From assembly GCF_005938675.2 (NCBI RefSeq), contig NZ_VCCH02000005.1, forward strand, positions 1 through 64,000: a stretch of 64,000 nt of DNA, read 5' to 3'. Below are positions 1 to 8,608 of this stretch, piece after piece; within the stretch, counting starts at the first letter, position 1, and every line of letters starts with the position of its first letter. The stretch is from Mycobacterium sp. KBS0706. Lineage in GTDB: Bacteria > Pseudomonadota > Alphaproteobacteria > DSM-16000 > Inquilinaceae. A program made the translations under genes and the position numbers. Below the pieces are notes generated by a model. That model did not search any database, was not told the DNA's origin, and was given only the letters and a program-made list of their open reading frames with translations.

Positions 1-790
1 ACGGCCCGGCGGTGCCGGACAGCAGCCGGACCGGGCCGAGGCCGGAGGCCGGGTCGAGCACCGCCGCGATCAGGCCGCGCAGCGCCGCCGCCTCGGCCGG
101 ATCGGCGGAATCGAGCCGGTTGCCCCGCAGCTGCAGCCGGCCGCTCTCGAACAGCCGGTCCGCCATGGCGTTGACGTGGACGACCCGGCCGTTGGCGGTG
201 AGCAGCACCATCGCCCGGTCGAGCCGGTCGAGCACATCCTCGGCCAGGCGGGCCCGGCCGGCCAGCCCGTCCAGCCGCTGCGCCAGCGCCAGCGAGCGGC
301 GGATATGCGGCACCAGCAGGCCGAAGCGCTCGGCCTCCGCCGGCGTGAACGGCCCGGCCCGGCGCGGCCGGCGCACGCTCATCCCGGCGATGCCGTCGAA
401 GGCCGGATCGATGGCGGCCATGGTCCAGCGGCAGCCGTTCTCGTCCAGGAAGGCGCCGAAGTCCTGGCGGTCGAGCCAGGCGGGATCGACCACCTGATGG
501 CAGAGCTGGACGGTCGGCGGCAGGCGCCGCCAGGCCGGCAGGCGCGGATCCTGCAGCGCATAGTCGCGCAGATAGCGGGCATGGGCGGCCGCGTCGTAGC
601 CGACCGCGACGGTGAAGGCCGGGGCCGCGGCAGAGGATTCCAGCACCAGGACCTGCGCCATCTCGCCGCCCGCCCAGCGGCAGATCTCGGCGAGCACGGG
701 CCGCCAGGCGTCGGGGTCGGTCCCGGCATCGTAGATCCGGCCGATCAGGTCGCTCAGCCGATCGAGTTCACCCATCCCAGGCTCCGCCAT
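1..790 (-). CDS. Probable LuxR-type transcriptional regulator, N-terminal part (runs off the left edge)
   Basis: The frame is open from an ATG at 790 to the window edge, about 263 codons. The visible part starts MAEPGMGELDRLSDLI and contains a conserved N-terminal helical region followed by a PAS-like segment (AMVLLTANGRVVHVNAMADRLF). This arrangement is usual for alphaproteobacterial one-component regulators that end in a LuxR-type helix-turn-helix. The DNA-binding domain itself lies outside the window, so the family call is inferred from the N-terminal style. In-frame alternative starts exist at 805 (ATG) and 775 (ATG). An AGGAGG lies further upstream, within the gap to the hydrolase gene, and favours one of the upstream starts, including a TTG. 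The gene follows the hydrolase and dehydrogenase genes on the same strand, so it could be the last gene of that operon. Confidence 0.6.
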   Translation of the reverse strand, partial: MAEPGMGELDRLSDLIGRIYDAGTDPDAWRPVLAEICRWAGGEMAQVLVLESSAAAPAFTVAVGYDAAAHARYLRDYALQDPRLPAWRRLPPTVQLCHQVVDPAWLDRQDFGAFLDENGCRWTMAAIDPAFDGIAGMSVRRPRRAGPFTPAEAERFGLLVPHIRRSLALAQRLDGLAGRARLAEDVLDRLDRAMVLLTANGRVVHVNAMADRLFESGRLQLRGNRLDSADPAEAAALRGLIAAVLDPASGLGPVRLLSGTAGP

Positions 791-860
791 GGCGACCAGG
801 ATCATCAACGAAGCGCAGATTGCGCCGGCCGGCAAGGTGGTATGATGACCTCCTAGCTCG

Positions 861-1712
861 TCAGCCGGCGGCGACCATCGCTTCGATCAGCCGGTTGACC
901 CCGGCCGCCGCCTCGATCGGCAGCATGTGGCCCTGGCCGGGGAACAGATGCACCGCCACCGCCGGCGGCAGGCCCCGGGCCTGGCGCGCCGGCAGGATGG
1001 CGTCGTCGGTGCCCCACAGCAGCTGGACCGGCATGGAAAGCTCCGCCAGCCGGTCGCGCAGCACCAGGCGCTGGCGGCCGGGGGCGAAGCACTGGCCGGC
1101 CAGGCGGCGCAACGTCGCCCGCACGCCCGGGCCGGACAGGGCCGCCAGCACCAGCTCGCCGAGCTCGGGCGTGACCAGCCCGGGATCGGCATAGAGCGGC
1201 CGCAGCGCCGCCGCCAGCGCCTGCGGGTCGTCCGCCGCCAGCAGCCGGCCGACGAAGCCGGTGTCGGCCTCCTCGCCCAGGCTGCCGGGGGCGACCAGGG
1301 TCAGCGAGGCGGCGCGGCCGGGGCGGGACAGGGCGGCCTGCAGCACCACCGCGCCGCCGAGGGAATGGCCGATCAGATGGGCGCGGCCGATGCCGACGGC
1401 GTCGAGGAAGGCCAGCAGCGCCTCGGCCAGGCCGGGCACGCCGCCGGCGCCGAGGTCCTGCGATGAGCCGCCATGCCCCGGCAGGTCGAGCGCGAGGACC
1501 GTATGCCGGGCCGCGAGCGGCACCTGGCAGGCGGCCCAGGTCAGGAGCTCGCCGGCGAAGCCATGCACCATGACAATCGGGGTGGGGACAATCGGGGCGC
1601 CCTGCCCCGGGCCCATGCGGCGGTAGCGGATCGCCCGGCCATCGGCGAGCATCGCCATCTGGGTGAGGACGCCGCCGGCGGTGGCCGGGTGAACGGGGCC
1701 GGAGAGGCTCAT
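861..1712 (-). CDS. Alpha/beta-fold hydrolase
   Basis: This is a 283-aa serine hydrolase. The oxyanion-hole segment VMVHGFAGE is followed by the nucleophile elbow GHSLGG (Ser about 117). The acid-bearing segment LLWGTDDAILP and the catalytic histidine in GQGHMLPIE come near the C terminus. No signal peptide or lipoyl domain is visible, so it is a cytosolic single-domain enzyme. The fold and motifs resemble the hydrolase domain often annotated as acetoin dehydrogenase E2-like, but without the lipoyl part that name is not supported. The ATG overlaps the stop of the upstream dehydrogenase gene by 4 bp (ATGA), so the two are translationally coupled. Substrate unknown. Confidence 0.9.
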   Translation of the reverse strand: MSLSGPVHPATAGGVLTQMAMLADGRAIRYRRMGPGQGAPIVPTPIVMVHGFAGELLTWAACQVPLAARHTVLALDLPGHGGSSQDLGAGGVPGLAEALLAFLDAVGIGRAHLIGHSLGGAVVLQAALSRPGRAASLTLVAPGSLGEEADTGFVGRLLAADDPQALAAALRPLYADPGLVTPELGELVLAALSGPGVRATLRRLAGQCFAPGRQRLVLRDRLAELSMPVQLLWGTDDAILPARQARGLPPAVAVHLFPGQGHMLPIEAAAGVNRLIEAMVAAG

Positions 1713-2596
1713 TCCGGGATGCCGGCGAGGCGGAACTGCAGCTTGTGCACGGCGTTGGCCTGCAGCTCGCCATAGCCGGCGACCAGGGCGGCGCGATACA
1801 GCTCCGCCGTCAGGGCGGTGCCCGGCATCGGCACGCCGCTGGCGCGGCCGAGATCGAGCATCAGCCCGATGTCCTTGGCCATGTTCTTGAGGTGGAAGGC
1901 CGGCGTGAAGTCGTTGGCCAGGGTCTTGCGCGCGGTGCCGCGGATGACGCCGGAGGAGCCGCCGAAGCGGTCCAGCACCTCGATCACGCCTTCGGCCGCC
2001 AGCCCGTTCTTGCGGGCCAGGGCCAGGCCTTCGCCGAGCGCCGCCATCTGCGCCGCGGACAGGAGGTTGCCGATCAGCTTCATCACCGCGCCGGCGCCGC
2101 TGGGGCCGAGATGGTGCACCCCGCCCGAGATCGCCGCGAGGATCGGCCGCACCGCATCCAGCACGGCGGGATCGCCGCCGACGATGAAGCCGATGCTGCC
2201 GTCCCAGGCCTGGTCCTTGCTGCCATAGACCGGGGCGTCGAGATAGGCGTGGCCGGCCGCCGCCGCCGCTTCGGCCAGGCTGCGCGACACGGCGGGGTCG
2301 GTCGTGGTGCTGTCGACGACCACCGCGCCCCGGGCGGCATGGGCGAAGGCGCCGTCGGGGCCGAGCAGCACGCCGCGCTGGGCGTCGGGCCCGGTGACGC
2401 AGAGCATGATGCGGTCGCGGCCGGCCGCCGCCGCCGCCACCGAGGCGGCGCGGACATAGAGGGGATGGGCGGCGATCTCCGCCGGCAGGTCCACGGCGCT
2501 GCGGTTCCAGGCATGCACGCGGTGCCCCGCCTGCAGCAGGTTGCGCACCATGCCCCGGCCCATCAGGCCGAGGCCGAGATAGGCGATGTCGGCCAT
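1709..2596 (-). CDS. 3-hydroxyisobutyrate dehydrogenase-family NAD(P)-dependent oxidoreductase
   Basis: This is a 295-aa beta-hydroxyacid dehydrogenase. It opens with the Rossmann motif YLGLGLMGRGM (residues 6-16). The substrate-binding segment DAPVYGS lies mid-protein, and the family's catalytic lysine is in GAGAVMKLIGNLL (Lys about 173). The start at 2596 is chosen because GGAGAGG sits 9 bases upstream and the Rossmann strand then begins at the usual distance from the N terminus. Longer frames with starts at 2605 and 2617 exist. Members act on 3-hydroxyisobutyrate, tartronate semialdehyde, succinic semialdehyde and similar C3-C5 acids, and the sequence alone does not tell which. It is coupled to the downstream hydrolase gene by a 4-bp overlap. 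Confidence 0.88.
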   Translation of the reverse strand: MADIAYLGLGLMGRGMVRNLLQAGHRVHAWNRSAVDLPAEIAAHPLYVRAASVAAAAAGRDRIMLCVTGPDAQRGVLLGPDGAFAHAARGAVVVDSTTTDPAVSRSLAEAAAAAGHAYLDAPVYGSKDQAWDGSIGFIVGGDPAVLDAVRPILAAISGGVHHLGPSGAGAVMKLIGNLLSAAQMAALGEGLALARKNGLAAEGVIEVLDRFGGSSGVIRGTARKTLANDFTPAFHLKNMAKDIGLMLDLGRASGVPMPGTALTAELYRAALVAGYGELQANAVHKLQFRLAGIPE

Positions 2597-2833
2597 GTCC
2601 CTCATCCTCTCCGTCACGACTCGGCGGGCCGCCCGGCCGCGCCTGCCTGCATCCTACAAAGGGCCGGGCCGGATGCCAGCCCGTGCCGGACGCGGCGCCG
2701 GCGGTCGGCACCGCAGCCGCCGCGCCCGTCATGTGCCTGAGACCTGGTTCCATGACACGAACGCATGTGCCGACCGCGCATCCGCGGACTAGTAACAAGA
2801 TGAACCAGGGACGCTCTCGCGGAGGCCAAGCAT

Positions 2834-4360
2834 ATGTCAAACACAAGTCATCAGCTGCGCAACCTTTCCATCAAGGTCGGACATCCCTCTCTACCGAATG
2901 ATCTGATTCTAGACGAAATTAGCGCAGATTTTCTGAAACTCTCTTGCGACGACCCGATCGATCAACTCGACATCGGAGAGAGGAAAGCGGCCGTCTTTCA
3001 CTTCGGCAACGACATCAGGCACCAAATCGAGATCGATCTGATCGATTGCATCAGGAGCGGGAAGGACAAGACCGTCGTCTCCGCCGCATTTTCGAGCCCG
3101 GAGGACGATTCGGCATTCTGGCGTGCGTTGCGGCGTCATGCGCGACGAGCCGATGCCCCGGCCGCGACCACCGGGTGGCCACGCCTGCCGGTGCGCGCGC
3201 AATACACGGAAGCGGCGCGCCGGCAGCGCGTGAGCTTCCTGCAGGAGCATACCGGCGTCGAGCTCGACGACATCGCGACCACGTCGCTGGACCCGGAAAG
3301 CCTGACCCGGGTGACCGAAGCGTTCATCGGCACGGTGGAGGTCCCGGTCGGCGCCGCCGGACCGCTGCTGTTCCATGGTCAGCACGCGCTGGGTCACCTG
3401 TTCGCGCCGATGGCGACGACGGAGGGGTCGCTGGTCGCTTCGGCGATCCGCGGAGCGACGGCGATCACCGCCAGCGGCGGGGTGACGACGGCGGTTCTCG
3501 ACCGCCGGATCACGCGCGTTCCGTTGTTCCAGATGGCGGATCTGCACGATGCGATGTTCCTGGGCCAATGGGTGCAGTCGCGGTTCGCCGACATCCGCCG
3601 CCAGACCGAGCTGATGTCGAAGCACGCGGTGCTGAAGCGGATCGAGCCGCAGATCCTCGGCCGGGACCTGCACCTTCACTTCGTCTACGACTCCGCCGAC
3701 GCCGCAGGCCAGAACATGACCACGGGATGCACCTGGCGGGCATGCCACTGGATCATGGCCGAGATCGGCAGCGCGTTCGGCCTGAAGGTCGAGCGATTCA
3801 TCATCGAGTCCAACCTCTCCAGCGACAAGAAGGTGACATTCAACAATTTCATGGTTGGCCGCGGCACGAGGGCGGTGGCCGAATGCAGGCTGCCGGCCGA
3901 GGTGACCCAGCGGTTCCTCCACGTGACCCCGGAGCAGCTGGTCCGCGGCTATCACAGCCTCGCCGCCGGCGGCGTGGCGGGCGGCATGATCGGCGTCAAC
4001 ATCAACATCGCCAACATGGTGGCCGCGATTTTCACGGCCACCGGGCAGGACATTGCGAGCGTGCACGAATCCGGGGTGGGGCATCTGACCCTGGACCTGG
4101 TCGACGCCGGCGCCGCGGTCTATGCCAGCCTGGTCCTGCCCAGCCTGCTGATCGGCACCGTCGGCGGTGGCACCCGGCTGCCGCAACAGCGCCGGTGCCT
4201 GCAGATGATCGACTGCGACGGCGCCGGCAAGTCGCCGCGGCTTGCCGAGATCATCTGCGGCTTCGCCCTGGCCCTGGACCTGTCGACATTGTCGGCCCTG
4301 GTCGCCGACGAATTCGCCGCCGCGCACCACCCGCTGGTCAAGGCTCGGGCCTCCGGGTGA
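2834..4360 (+). CDS. Hydroxymethylglutaryl-CoA reductase, class I-like, with unassigned N-terminal region
   Basis: This 508-aa protein has a C-terminal two-thirds that is a clear HMG-CoA reductase. The substrate segment is EAFIGTVEVPVGAAGP. The catalytic glutamate is in PMATTEGS (Glu197) and the aspartate in DAAGQNMTTG (Asp289, equivalent to DAMGMNM). The catalytic lysine is in SDKK (332/333), GTVGGGTRLPQQ follows, and the C-terminal histidine is in AAHHPLVK (498/499). The SDKK and C-terminal His motifs fit class I (NADPH-dependent, biosynthetic) better than class II. The first ~105 residues match nothing I recognise and are encoded by visibly more AT-rich DNA than the rest. GGAGG sits 8 bases before the ATG. 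No other mevalonate-pathway gene is in the window, and ispA at 20 kb points to an ordinary isoprenoid route elsewhere, so the role of an extra HMGR is open. Confidence 0.9.
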   Translation: MSNTSHQLRNLSIKVGHPSLPNDLILDEISADFLKLSCDDPIDQLDIGERKAAVFHFGNDIRHQIEIDLIDCIRSGKDKTVVSAAFSSPEDDSAFWRALRRHARRADAPAATTGWPRLPVRAQYTEAARRQRVSFLQEHTGVELDDIATTSLDPESLTRVTEAFIGTVEVPVGAAGPLLFHGQHALGHLFAPMATTEGSLVASAIRGATAITASGGVTTAVLDRRITRVPLFQMADLHDAMFLGQWVQSRFADIRRQTELMSKHAVLKRIEPQILGRDLHLHFVYDSADAAGQNMTTGCTWRACHWIMAEIGSAFGLKVERFIIESNLSSDKKVTFNNFMVGRGTRAVAECRLPAEVTQRFLHVTPEQLVRGYHSLAAGGVAGGMIGVNINIANMVAAIFTATGQDIASVHESGVGHLTLDLVDAGAAVYASLVLPSLLIGTVGGGTRLPQQRRCLQMIDCDGAGKSPRLAEIICGFALALDLSTLSALVADEFAAAHHPLVKARASG

Positions 4361-4424
4361 GTCGCCGTCAAGGCGAGCCTGAACTCTGACGCTTCGGCCA
4401 TGATGGCGAGGCCTGTTCTCTGCG

Positions 4425-4485
4425 CATTCGCTCGCGGAGCGCGCACGCCCCTCCCCCTGCCCCATTCCCGCAAGGGGATGGGGAG
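4425..4485. repeat. Dispersed palindromic repeat, left copy flanking the Zorya segment
   Basis: The segment CATTCGCTCGCGG...CCCCTCCCCCTG...CCCGCAAGGGGATGGGG closely resembles 12946-13007 in the same orientation. It contains a C-rich arm and a G-rich arm around CCGCAAGG that can fold as a hairpin. It also lies just after the HMG-CoA reductase stop, where it could act as a transcript end. Confidence 0.7.
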
Positions 4486-4600
4486 ACTGGAAGGCCGATG
4501 ATGGCTTCGCAGTTTGGGTCCGCGGGCCGAGCGAACCCAGTGGCATGCCGGCGAGATGTCGGGTTCGCGACGCGAACCCAACCCGCGCGGTCGTGCCGGC

Positions 4601-5284
4601 TCAGCTGCTGTCCGGTATCGACGGCTTCGGCATCGGTCGGCCAGCGTCGGACTCATCCGGCGGACGGGCCCAGCCCGCCGCGGCCGGAGGGCTCGCGGCA
4701 ACAGATTCCGTGCTCCCGCCGGGCATGGTGTCGGCGGGGTCCGGATCGGTGTCGGCGACATCGGCCCAGCCCCGCGGCAGCCAGCCCGGGTTCGGCGGGC
4801 GGCCGATCTTGCGGCAGACCTCGCGCACGAACTCCTCGGGCGACAGGGAGTCGAGCTGCGCGTCCAGGATTTCGTCCTCGACCAGCGTCTCCCGGACCGT
4901 CGCCCGGACGTGCTCGACATCCTCGGCCACATCGGGCGCCGCGGCCGCCTCGACCACGGCCTCGGTGGCCTGCTCCCGCCGCTGCCGGTGCCGCTCCTCC
5001 TCGCCCGAGTCCTTGCGCTTCTTCTTCCGCATCCCGAAGTCGACGCGGATCCGCTCGGTCATCGCGATCGACAGCCGCATCGAGCGGGAGAGGCGCGATT
5101 GCATCAGCGCGTAGTCCGGCGCATCCGCCCCCCGCGGGCTCTGCTCCTGCTGCCGCATGAGCATCCGCTTGGTGCGGTCATCGACCTCGATCATGCTGCG
5201 CAGCATGTCCAGCGCCCACCCCGTCCACTTCATGTCGGGATCGGTCGGCCGGATGTCCTCGGAGTCGGATTGCGGGTTGTTCAT
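4601..5284 (-). CDS. Hypothetical protein next to the Zorya genes
   Basis: This 227-aa product (233 aa if the ATG at 5302 is used) has no family I can name. Residues about 15-45 form a helical segment (WTGWALDMLRSMIEV), and MQSRLSRSMRLSIAMTERIRVDFG follows as a second helix. A strongly basic patch, MRKKKRK, then gives way to a long acidic helix rich in E and A. A short conserved-looking block (LSPEEFVREVCRKIGRPPNPGWLP) precedes a low-complexity Pro/Ala tail. There is no signal peptide or membrane segment. It lies 108 bp downstream of zorD on the same strand with its own candidate operator sites (5278-5332). The basic-acidic layout could suit a nucleic-acid-associated protein, but that is a guess. 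Confidence 0.7.
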   Translation of the reverse strand: MNNPQSDSEDIRPTDPDMKWTGWALDMLRSMIEVDDRTKRMLMRQQEQSPRGADAPDYALMQSRLSRSMRLSIAMTERIRVDFGMRKKKRKDSGEEERHRQRREQATEAVVEAAAAPDVAEDVEHVRATVRETLVEDEILDAQLDSLSPEEFVREVCRKIGRPPNPGWLPRGWADVADTDPDPADTMPGGSTESVAASPPAAAGWARPPDESDAGRPMPKPSIPDSS

Positions 5285-5332
5285 AGAACGTATCATGAAC
5301 ATGAATCGCCGGCGCGCGCAATGAACATTGCG
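5278..5332. promoter_or_regulatory. Cluster of ATGAACA half-sites upstream of the hypothetical gene
   Basis: TGTTCAT at 5278-5284 and ATGAACA at 5295-5301 form a perfect inverted pair with a 10-bp spacer. ATGAACA recurs at 5321-5327, 26 bp on, inside a perfect CGCAATG-aa-CATTGCG palindrome (5317-5332). They sit between the end of zorD and the hypothetical gene and overlap its start codon, which is where an autoregulatory operator would be expected. The binding protein is unknown. Confidence 0.5.
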
Positions 5333-5392
5333 TGACCCGGCGCCGGCCGGCCATGACGGCGGCCGCCGGCGGGCCCGGGCGACGATCCCCTG

Positions 5393-8300
5393 CTAACTCG
5401 GCAGAATGTAGTCAGGCCATAAGGAAAGATCCGGCAAGGCAGACAGAGGAATATCGGTCTTTTCGGGCCGCATGACTGGCGCCGCCATGGAGATAATGGC
5501 CTTGTCGGAGGCGCGGGCGATGCCGACGGCGAGATCGGGGTCGACCCCGTGGACGACCAGAATGCTCCCGCCGCCGCCTTTTACCTCCGCCCGGAGAATG
5601 CCGGGCCGCACCTCAGTCATGCGCAGATCAGGCCGGTTTGCCATCGGCAAGACGGAGGTGTCGGGACTTGCCTCTTCGGGACCGTCGATGACGGCTTGGT
5701 ACAGTTCCAGCAGCTCCGGACCGCCATCCGTCTCCTGGGGCCACAACACTGCGTCGGCGATCCCGCGCTTGCGGTTCATCAGTCGCTGCAGCAGGCAGTC
5801 GAAGGAATTGGGGCCGAGGCGCGGGTGGACGGCGAGTGGGATATGGATGGTGACGGGCTGGCTTTGACCGATCCGGTGTGTCCTGTCGTTGCACTGCTCC
5901 TCGACGGCGGGGTTCCACCACCGCGTGAGATGGATGACGTGGTTTGCCGCCGTGAGAGTCAGCCCGGTGCCCGCCGCGCGCGGTCCCATGACCAGGACGT
6001 CGAAGCCGCCGTCGTCAACCAGGTGCCGCTGGAAGCGGTCGGTGATCTCCTTGCGTGCATCGATGGGCGTACCGCCGTTGATGACGTAGACGCGGTCCAG
6101 CCCGAACTCGATCTTGATGAGTTCGGCAAACCACGCCTGAACGTCCCGGTTCTCGACGAAGACCAGCGCACGCTCGCCCTTCGCCTTGATGGCGGCGAGT
6201 ATGTCCATGGCTGCATCGAGTCGGGCGGAAGAGGAGGTGAAGGTCTTCGGCACCTCGCCCTCAACCAGCCCGGGATGCAGGGATATGCGGCGGATATGAT
6301 GCAGCAGGGCAAACATCCCGCCGCCCCTGCCGCGGATCTCGTCGTAACGCATCGCCTGCACCTCGGGCATGATACGCGGGTGCAGGATGCGGGCTTTGGG
6401 GGGCAGCTCGGGTGCGACATCCTTCTTCAGCCGGCGCAATCCAAGTGGTGGGTGCCCCAACTGGCCCGTGAAGATCGCCGCATGCAATTGTCGCATGCGC
6501 TCCTCCCGTGGCTCGTCGAAGACTCTTCGGAACTCGGCAAGCGGTCCGAGTGCTCCTGGAAACAGTTGGTCCATGACCGCCCAGATGTCGCGCGTCGCGT
6601 TCTCGACCGGCGTGCCGGTCAAGCCGATTCGGAAATCGGCATCCACCGCCTTCGCGGCCTCAGAGCGCATCGCGATCGGGTTTTTCAAATTTTGGATCTC
6701 GTCGAATACCGCAACCGCGAACCTGGTCTGCGAGAAGGTGACGGCGTAGTTGGCCAGCGTCTGATAAGTCGTGATCACTAGCCGCGGTGCATTCTCGACG
6801 GGCCCGAGATCGAGCCGCGCAGTCCCGTCGTCGATATCCCGCCCAGGCCGGCCCGGAGCCTTCCAGGCTTGAAGGTGCTGGCCATAGAGTCGCACAGGCT
6901 CATCCCAGAAGCCGGCATGCATATGGGCGGCACATTCGGCCTCCCAGTTCCGCAGCAGCGAGGTGGGAGCCACGATAAGCAAGGGCCGCGGCGCAAAGCG
7001 GCCGGCCTGCATGCGCTCCGCGAGCCAAGTGAGGAAGGAGAGGGTCTGCAAGGTCTTGCCAAGGCCCTGCTCATCCGCATTCAGGATGCCCGGAAGACCC
7101 GCCTGCCAGGCGGACACCTGCCATTCAAAGGCCGCGAACTGGTAGGGGCGCAGCTCGGTGGCGACTGCCGAAGGGAGAGAAACCGGCTCCCGCTCGCCAC
7201 GTGTTTTCACCTTCGCGCAGAAATCTTGGTCCCAGAAGTTGCTGTGCGTGAGCGGCAGAAACACGGCTTGCGGATCGCCCGCCTCAGGCGCCTCCGCGCG
7301 GCGACGTAGCATCTCGAGCCGCCGCGCCAAAGCTTCGATTACCTCGTCGATCACCGGTATGGAGCCAACGCGATGGATCAGCGTTTCCGCTACCGCCACC
7401 TTGGCTTCTGCAAGGTCGAGAAGCAGCGGCTCTACCTCTTCGTCACGCAAGGCGCCCAGCAATTCGCCGAGCTCGGGCGTCATTGTCGCCGGAAGCCACG
7501 TCGTTCCCGAGCCGCTAATCTGGGCGGGTGTGGGGCGTGCCCACTCCGCGATAGCAATGACCCGAGATGACCACTCGCTTGTCTCGGTCCACGAACGGGC
7601 GATCTCACGCTCAAGCGCCTCCTGATAGCCTTCGGGGCTCATCAGTTCGTTCAGCCGGCCATCCTCAAGCGCCTGCCGTTCGATCGCCTCTGCGATGACC
7701 CGCTCCGCGTCGCGGATGAAGTGACGACGGCCCTCAGCGTCCCGGGCCGCGGCCTCGGCAATCACATCGATCACTGGCATCGCAGATCGATCGAGGATCA
7801 GGAATTTCGCCGGCCCGACGCGATAGGCCGGCTGGGCCTTGCGCGCCGCAGCTTGCCGCTGGAACGCCGCCAACTCTTCCCCTTGAAGCGACGATTTCGA
7901 CGCGTCGGCTTGGACATCCTGCGGCAGCTGTGCGCCGACGAACGGCAGTGGAGCAAACAGGCTGTCGCCCTCGGGATCGAGGGCTAAACCGACACTGTCG
8001 CAGGTGACGATCTCGATCTGCTTCAGGGCGCCTTCCACGCCAATCGAACCGGCATCGTCCAGCGCTTCGATACCTAGGGCGCGGCGGAACTTGCCGAGGG
8101 CGAGCCAATGGTCTTGAAGCGGCGCCTGGGCATCGAACGCTTCCGCAATCTCGATCGCCTGCCAGATAGGACTCGGCAGCCGCAAAAACCCCGAGGCGTC
8201 CTCGACAACCGGGCCGATCCGGCGCAACGGCACTTTCCTTCCACCCGTCTCCCACCACCAATCGAGCCGGAAATCCGGGCCGCCGATCGAGCCCTTCATG

Positions 8301-8608
8301 GCCGCTTTGAAGATATACCGGGACACGGGGGGAGGAAGGCCGAGCACCCGCGCCGTGGAATTGTCGAGCTCCGCGACCAGCCGATGCGACAGGCGGACCG
8401 TATCCCCCGCGATCGTATGCTCCCGCCGGTCGCGGTCGAGCACGCGGAGCCGGGCCAGAGCCATCGCCACCTCGCGCTGCTCGCGCGGCAGGGCCTCGAG
8501 GTTGTGCTGTCGGCGGGAGCTCAGAAATGACAGCAGTCCGCGCTTCGGCTGAATGACGGACAGCGTGCAGCCCTCCGCATCGCAGGCGAAGCCGAAGCTC
8601 AGGCTCAT
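5393..8608 (-). CDS. zorD: Zorya type I effector ZorD, SNF2-family helicase
   Basis: This 1071-aa protein has an N-terminal half of ~480 residues without a motif I can name, followed by a SWI2/SNF2 ATPase. Walker A is DEQGLGKT (Lys518) and motif II is FDEIQ (Asp636-Glu637). Motif III is GLTGTPVEN, and the second RecA lobe ends in the SNF2 hallmark HRIGQSQP (His911). In type I Zorya, ZorD is the DNA-acting effector that degrades or translocates on phage DNA once the ZorAB motor has sensed infection. Its length fits the E. coli type I protein. The start overlaps the zorC stop by 4 bp. Outside this gene context it would only be called an SNF2 helicase; the zorABC neighbours make the assignment firm. 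Confidence 0.93.
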   Translation of the reverse strand: MSLSFGFACDAEGCTLSVIQPKRGLLSFLSSRRQHNLEALPREQREVAMALARLRVLDRDRREHTIAGDTVRLSHRLVAELDNSTARVLGLPPPVSRYIFKAAMKGSIGGPDFRLDWWWETGGRKVPLRRIGPVVEDASGFLRLPSPIWQAIEIAEAFDAQAPLQDHWLALGKFRRALGIEALDDAGSIGVEGALKQIEIVTCDSVGLALDPEGDSLFAPLPFVGAQLPQDVQADASKSSLQGEELAAFQRQAAARKAQPAYRVGPAKFLILDRSAMPVIDVIAEAAARDAEGRRHFIRDAERVIAEAIERQALEDGRLNELMSPEGYQEALEREIARSWTETSEWSSRVIAIAEWARPTPAQISGSGTTWLPATMTPELGELLGALRDEEVEPLLLDLAEAKVAVAETLIHRVGSIPVIDEVIEALARRLEMLRRRAEAPEAGDPQAVFLPLTHSNFWDQDFCAKVKTRGEREPVSLPSAVATELRPYQFAAFEWQVSAWQAGLPGILNADEQGLGKTLQTLSFLTWLAERMQAGRFAPRPLLIVAPTSLLRNWEAECAAHMHAGFWDEPVRLYGQHLQAWKAPGRPGRDIDDGTARLDLGPVENAPRLVITTYQTLANYAVTFSQTRFAVAVFDEIQNLKNPIAMRSEAAKAVDADFRIGLTGTPVENATRDIWAVMDQLFPGALGPLAEFRRVFDEPREERMRQLHAAIFTGQLGHPPLGLRRLKKDVAPELPPKARILHPRIMPEVQAMRYDEIRGRGGGMFALLHHIRRISLHPGLVEGEVPKTFTSSSARLDAAMDILAAIKAKGERALVFVENRDVQAWFAELIKIEFGLDRVYVINGGTPIDARKEITDRFQRHLVDDGGFDVLVMGPRAAGTGLTLTAANHVIHLTRWWNPAVEEQCNDRTHRIGQSQPVTIHIPLAVHPRLGPNSFDCLLQRLMNRKRGIADAVLWPQETDGGPELLELYQAVIDGPEEASPDTSVLPMANRPDLRMTEVRPGILRAEVKGGGGSILVVHGVDPDLAVGIARASDKAIISMAAPVMRPEKTDIPLSALPDLSLWPDYILPS

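Noticed and set aside
861-2846. A 661-codon minus-strand frame that seems to fuse the hydrolase to an N-terminal extension
   Set aside because: The part before the ATG at 1712 is the wrong frame of the dehydrogenase gene; the hydrolase starts at the ATGA overlap.
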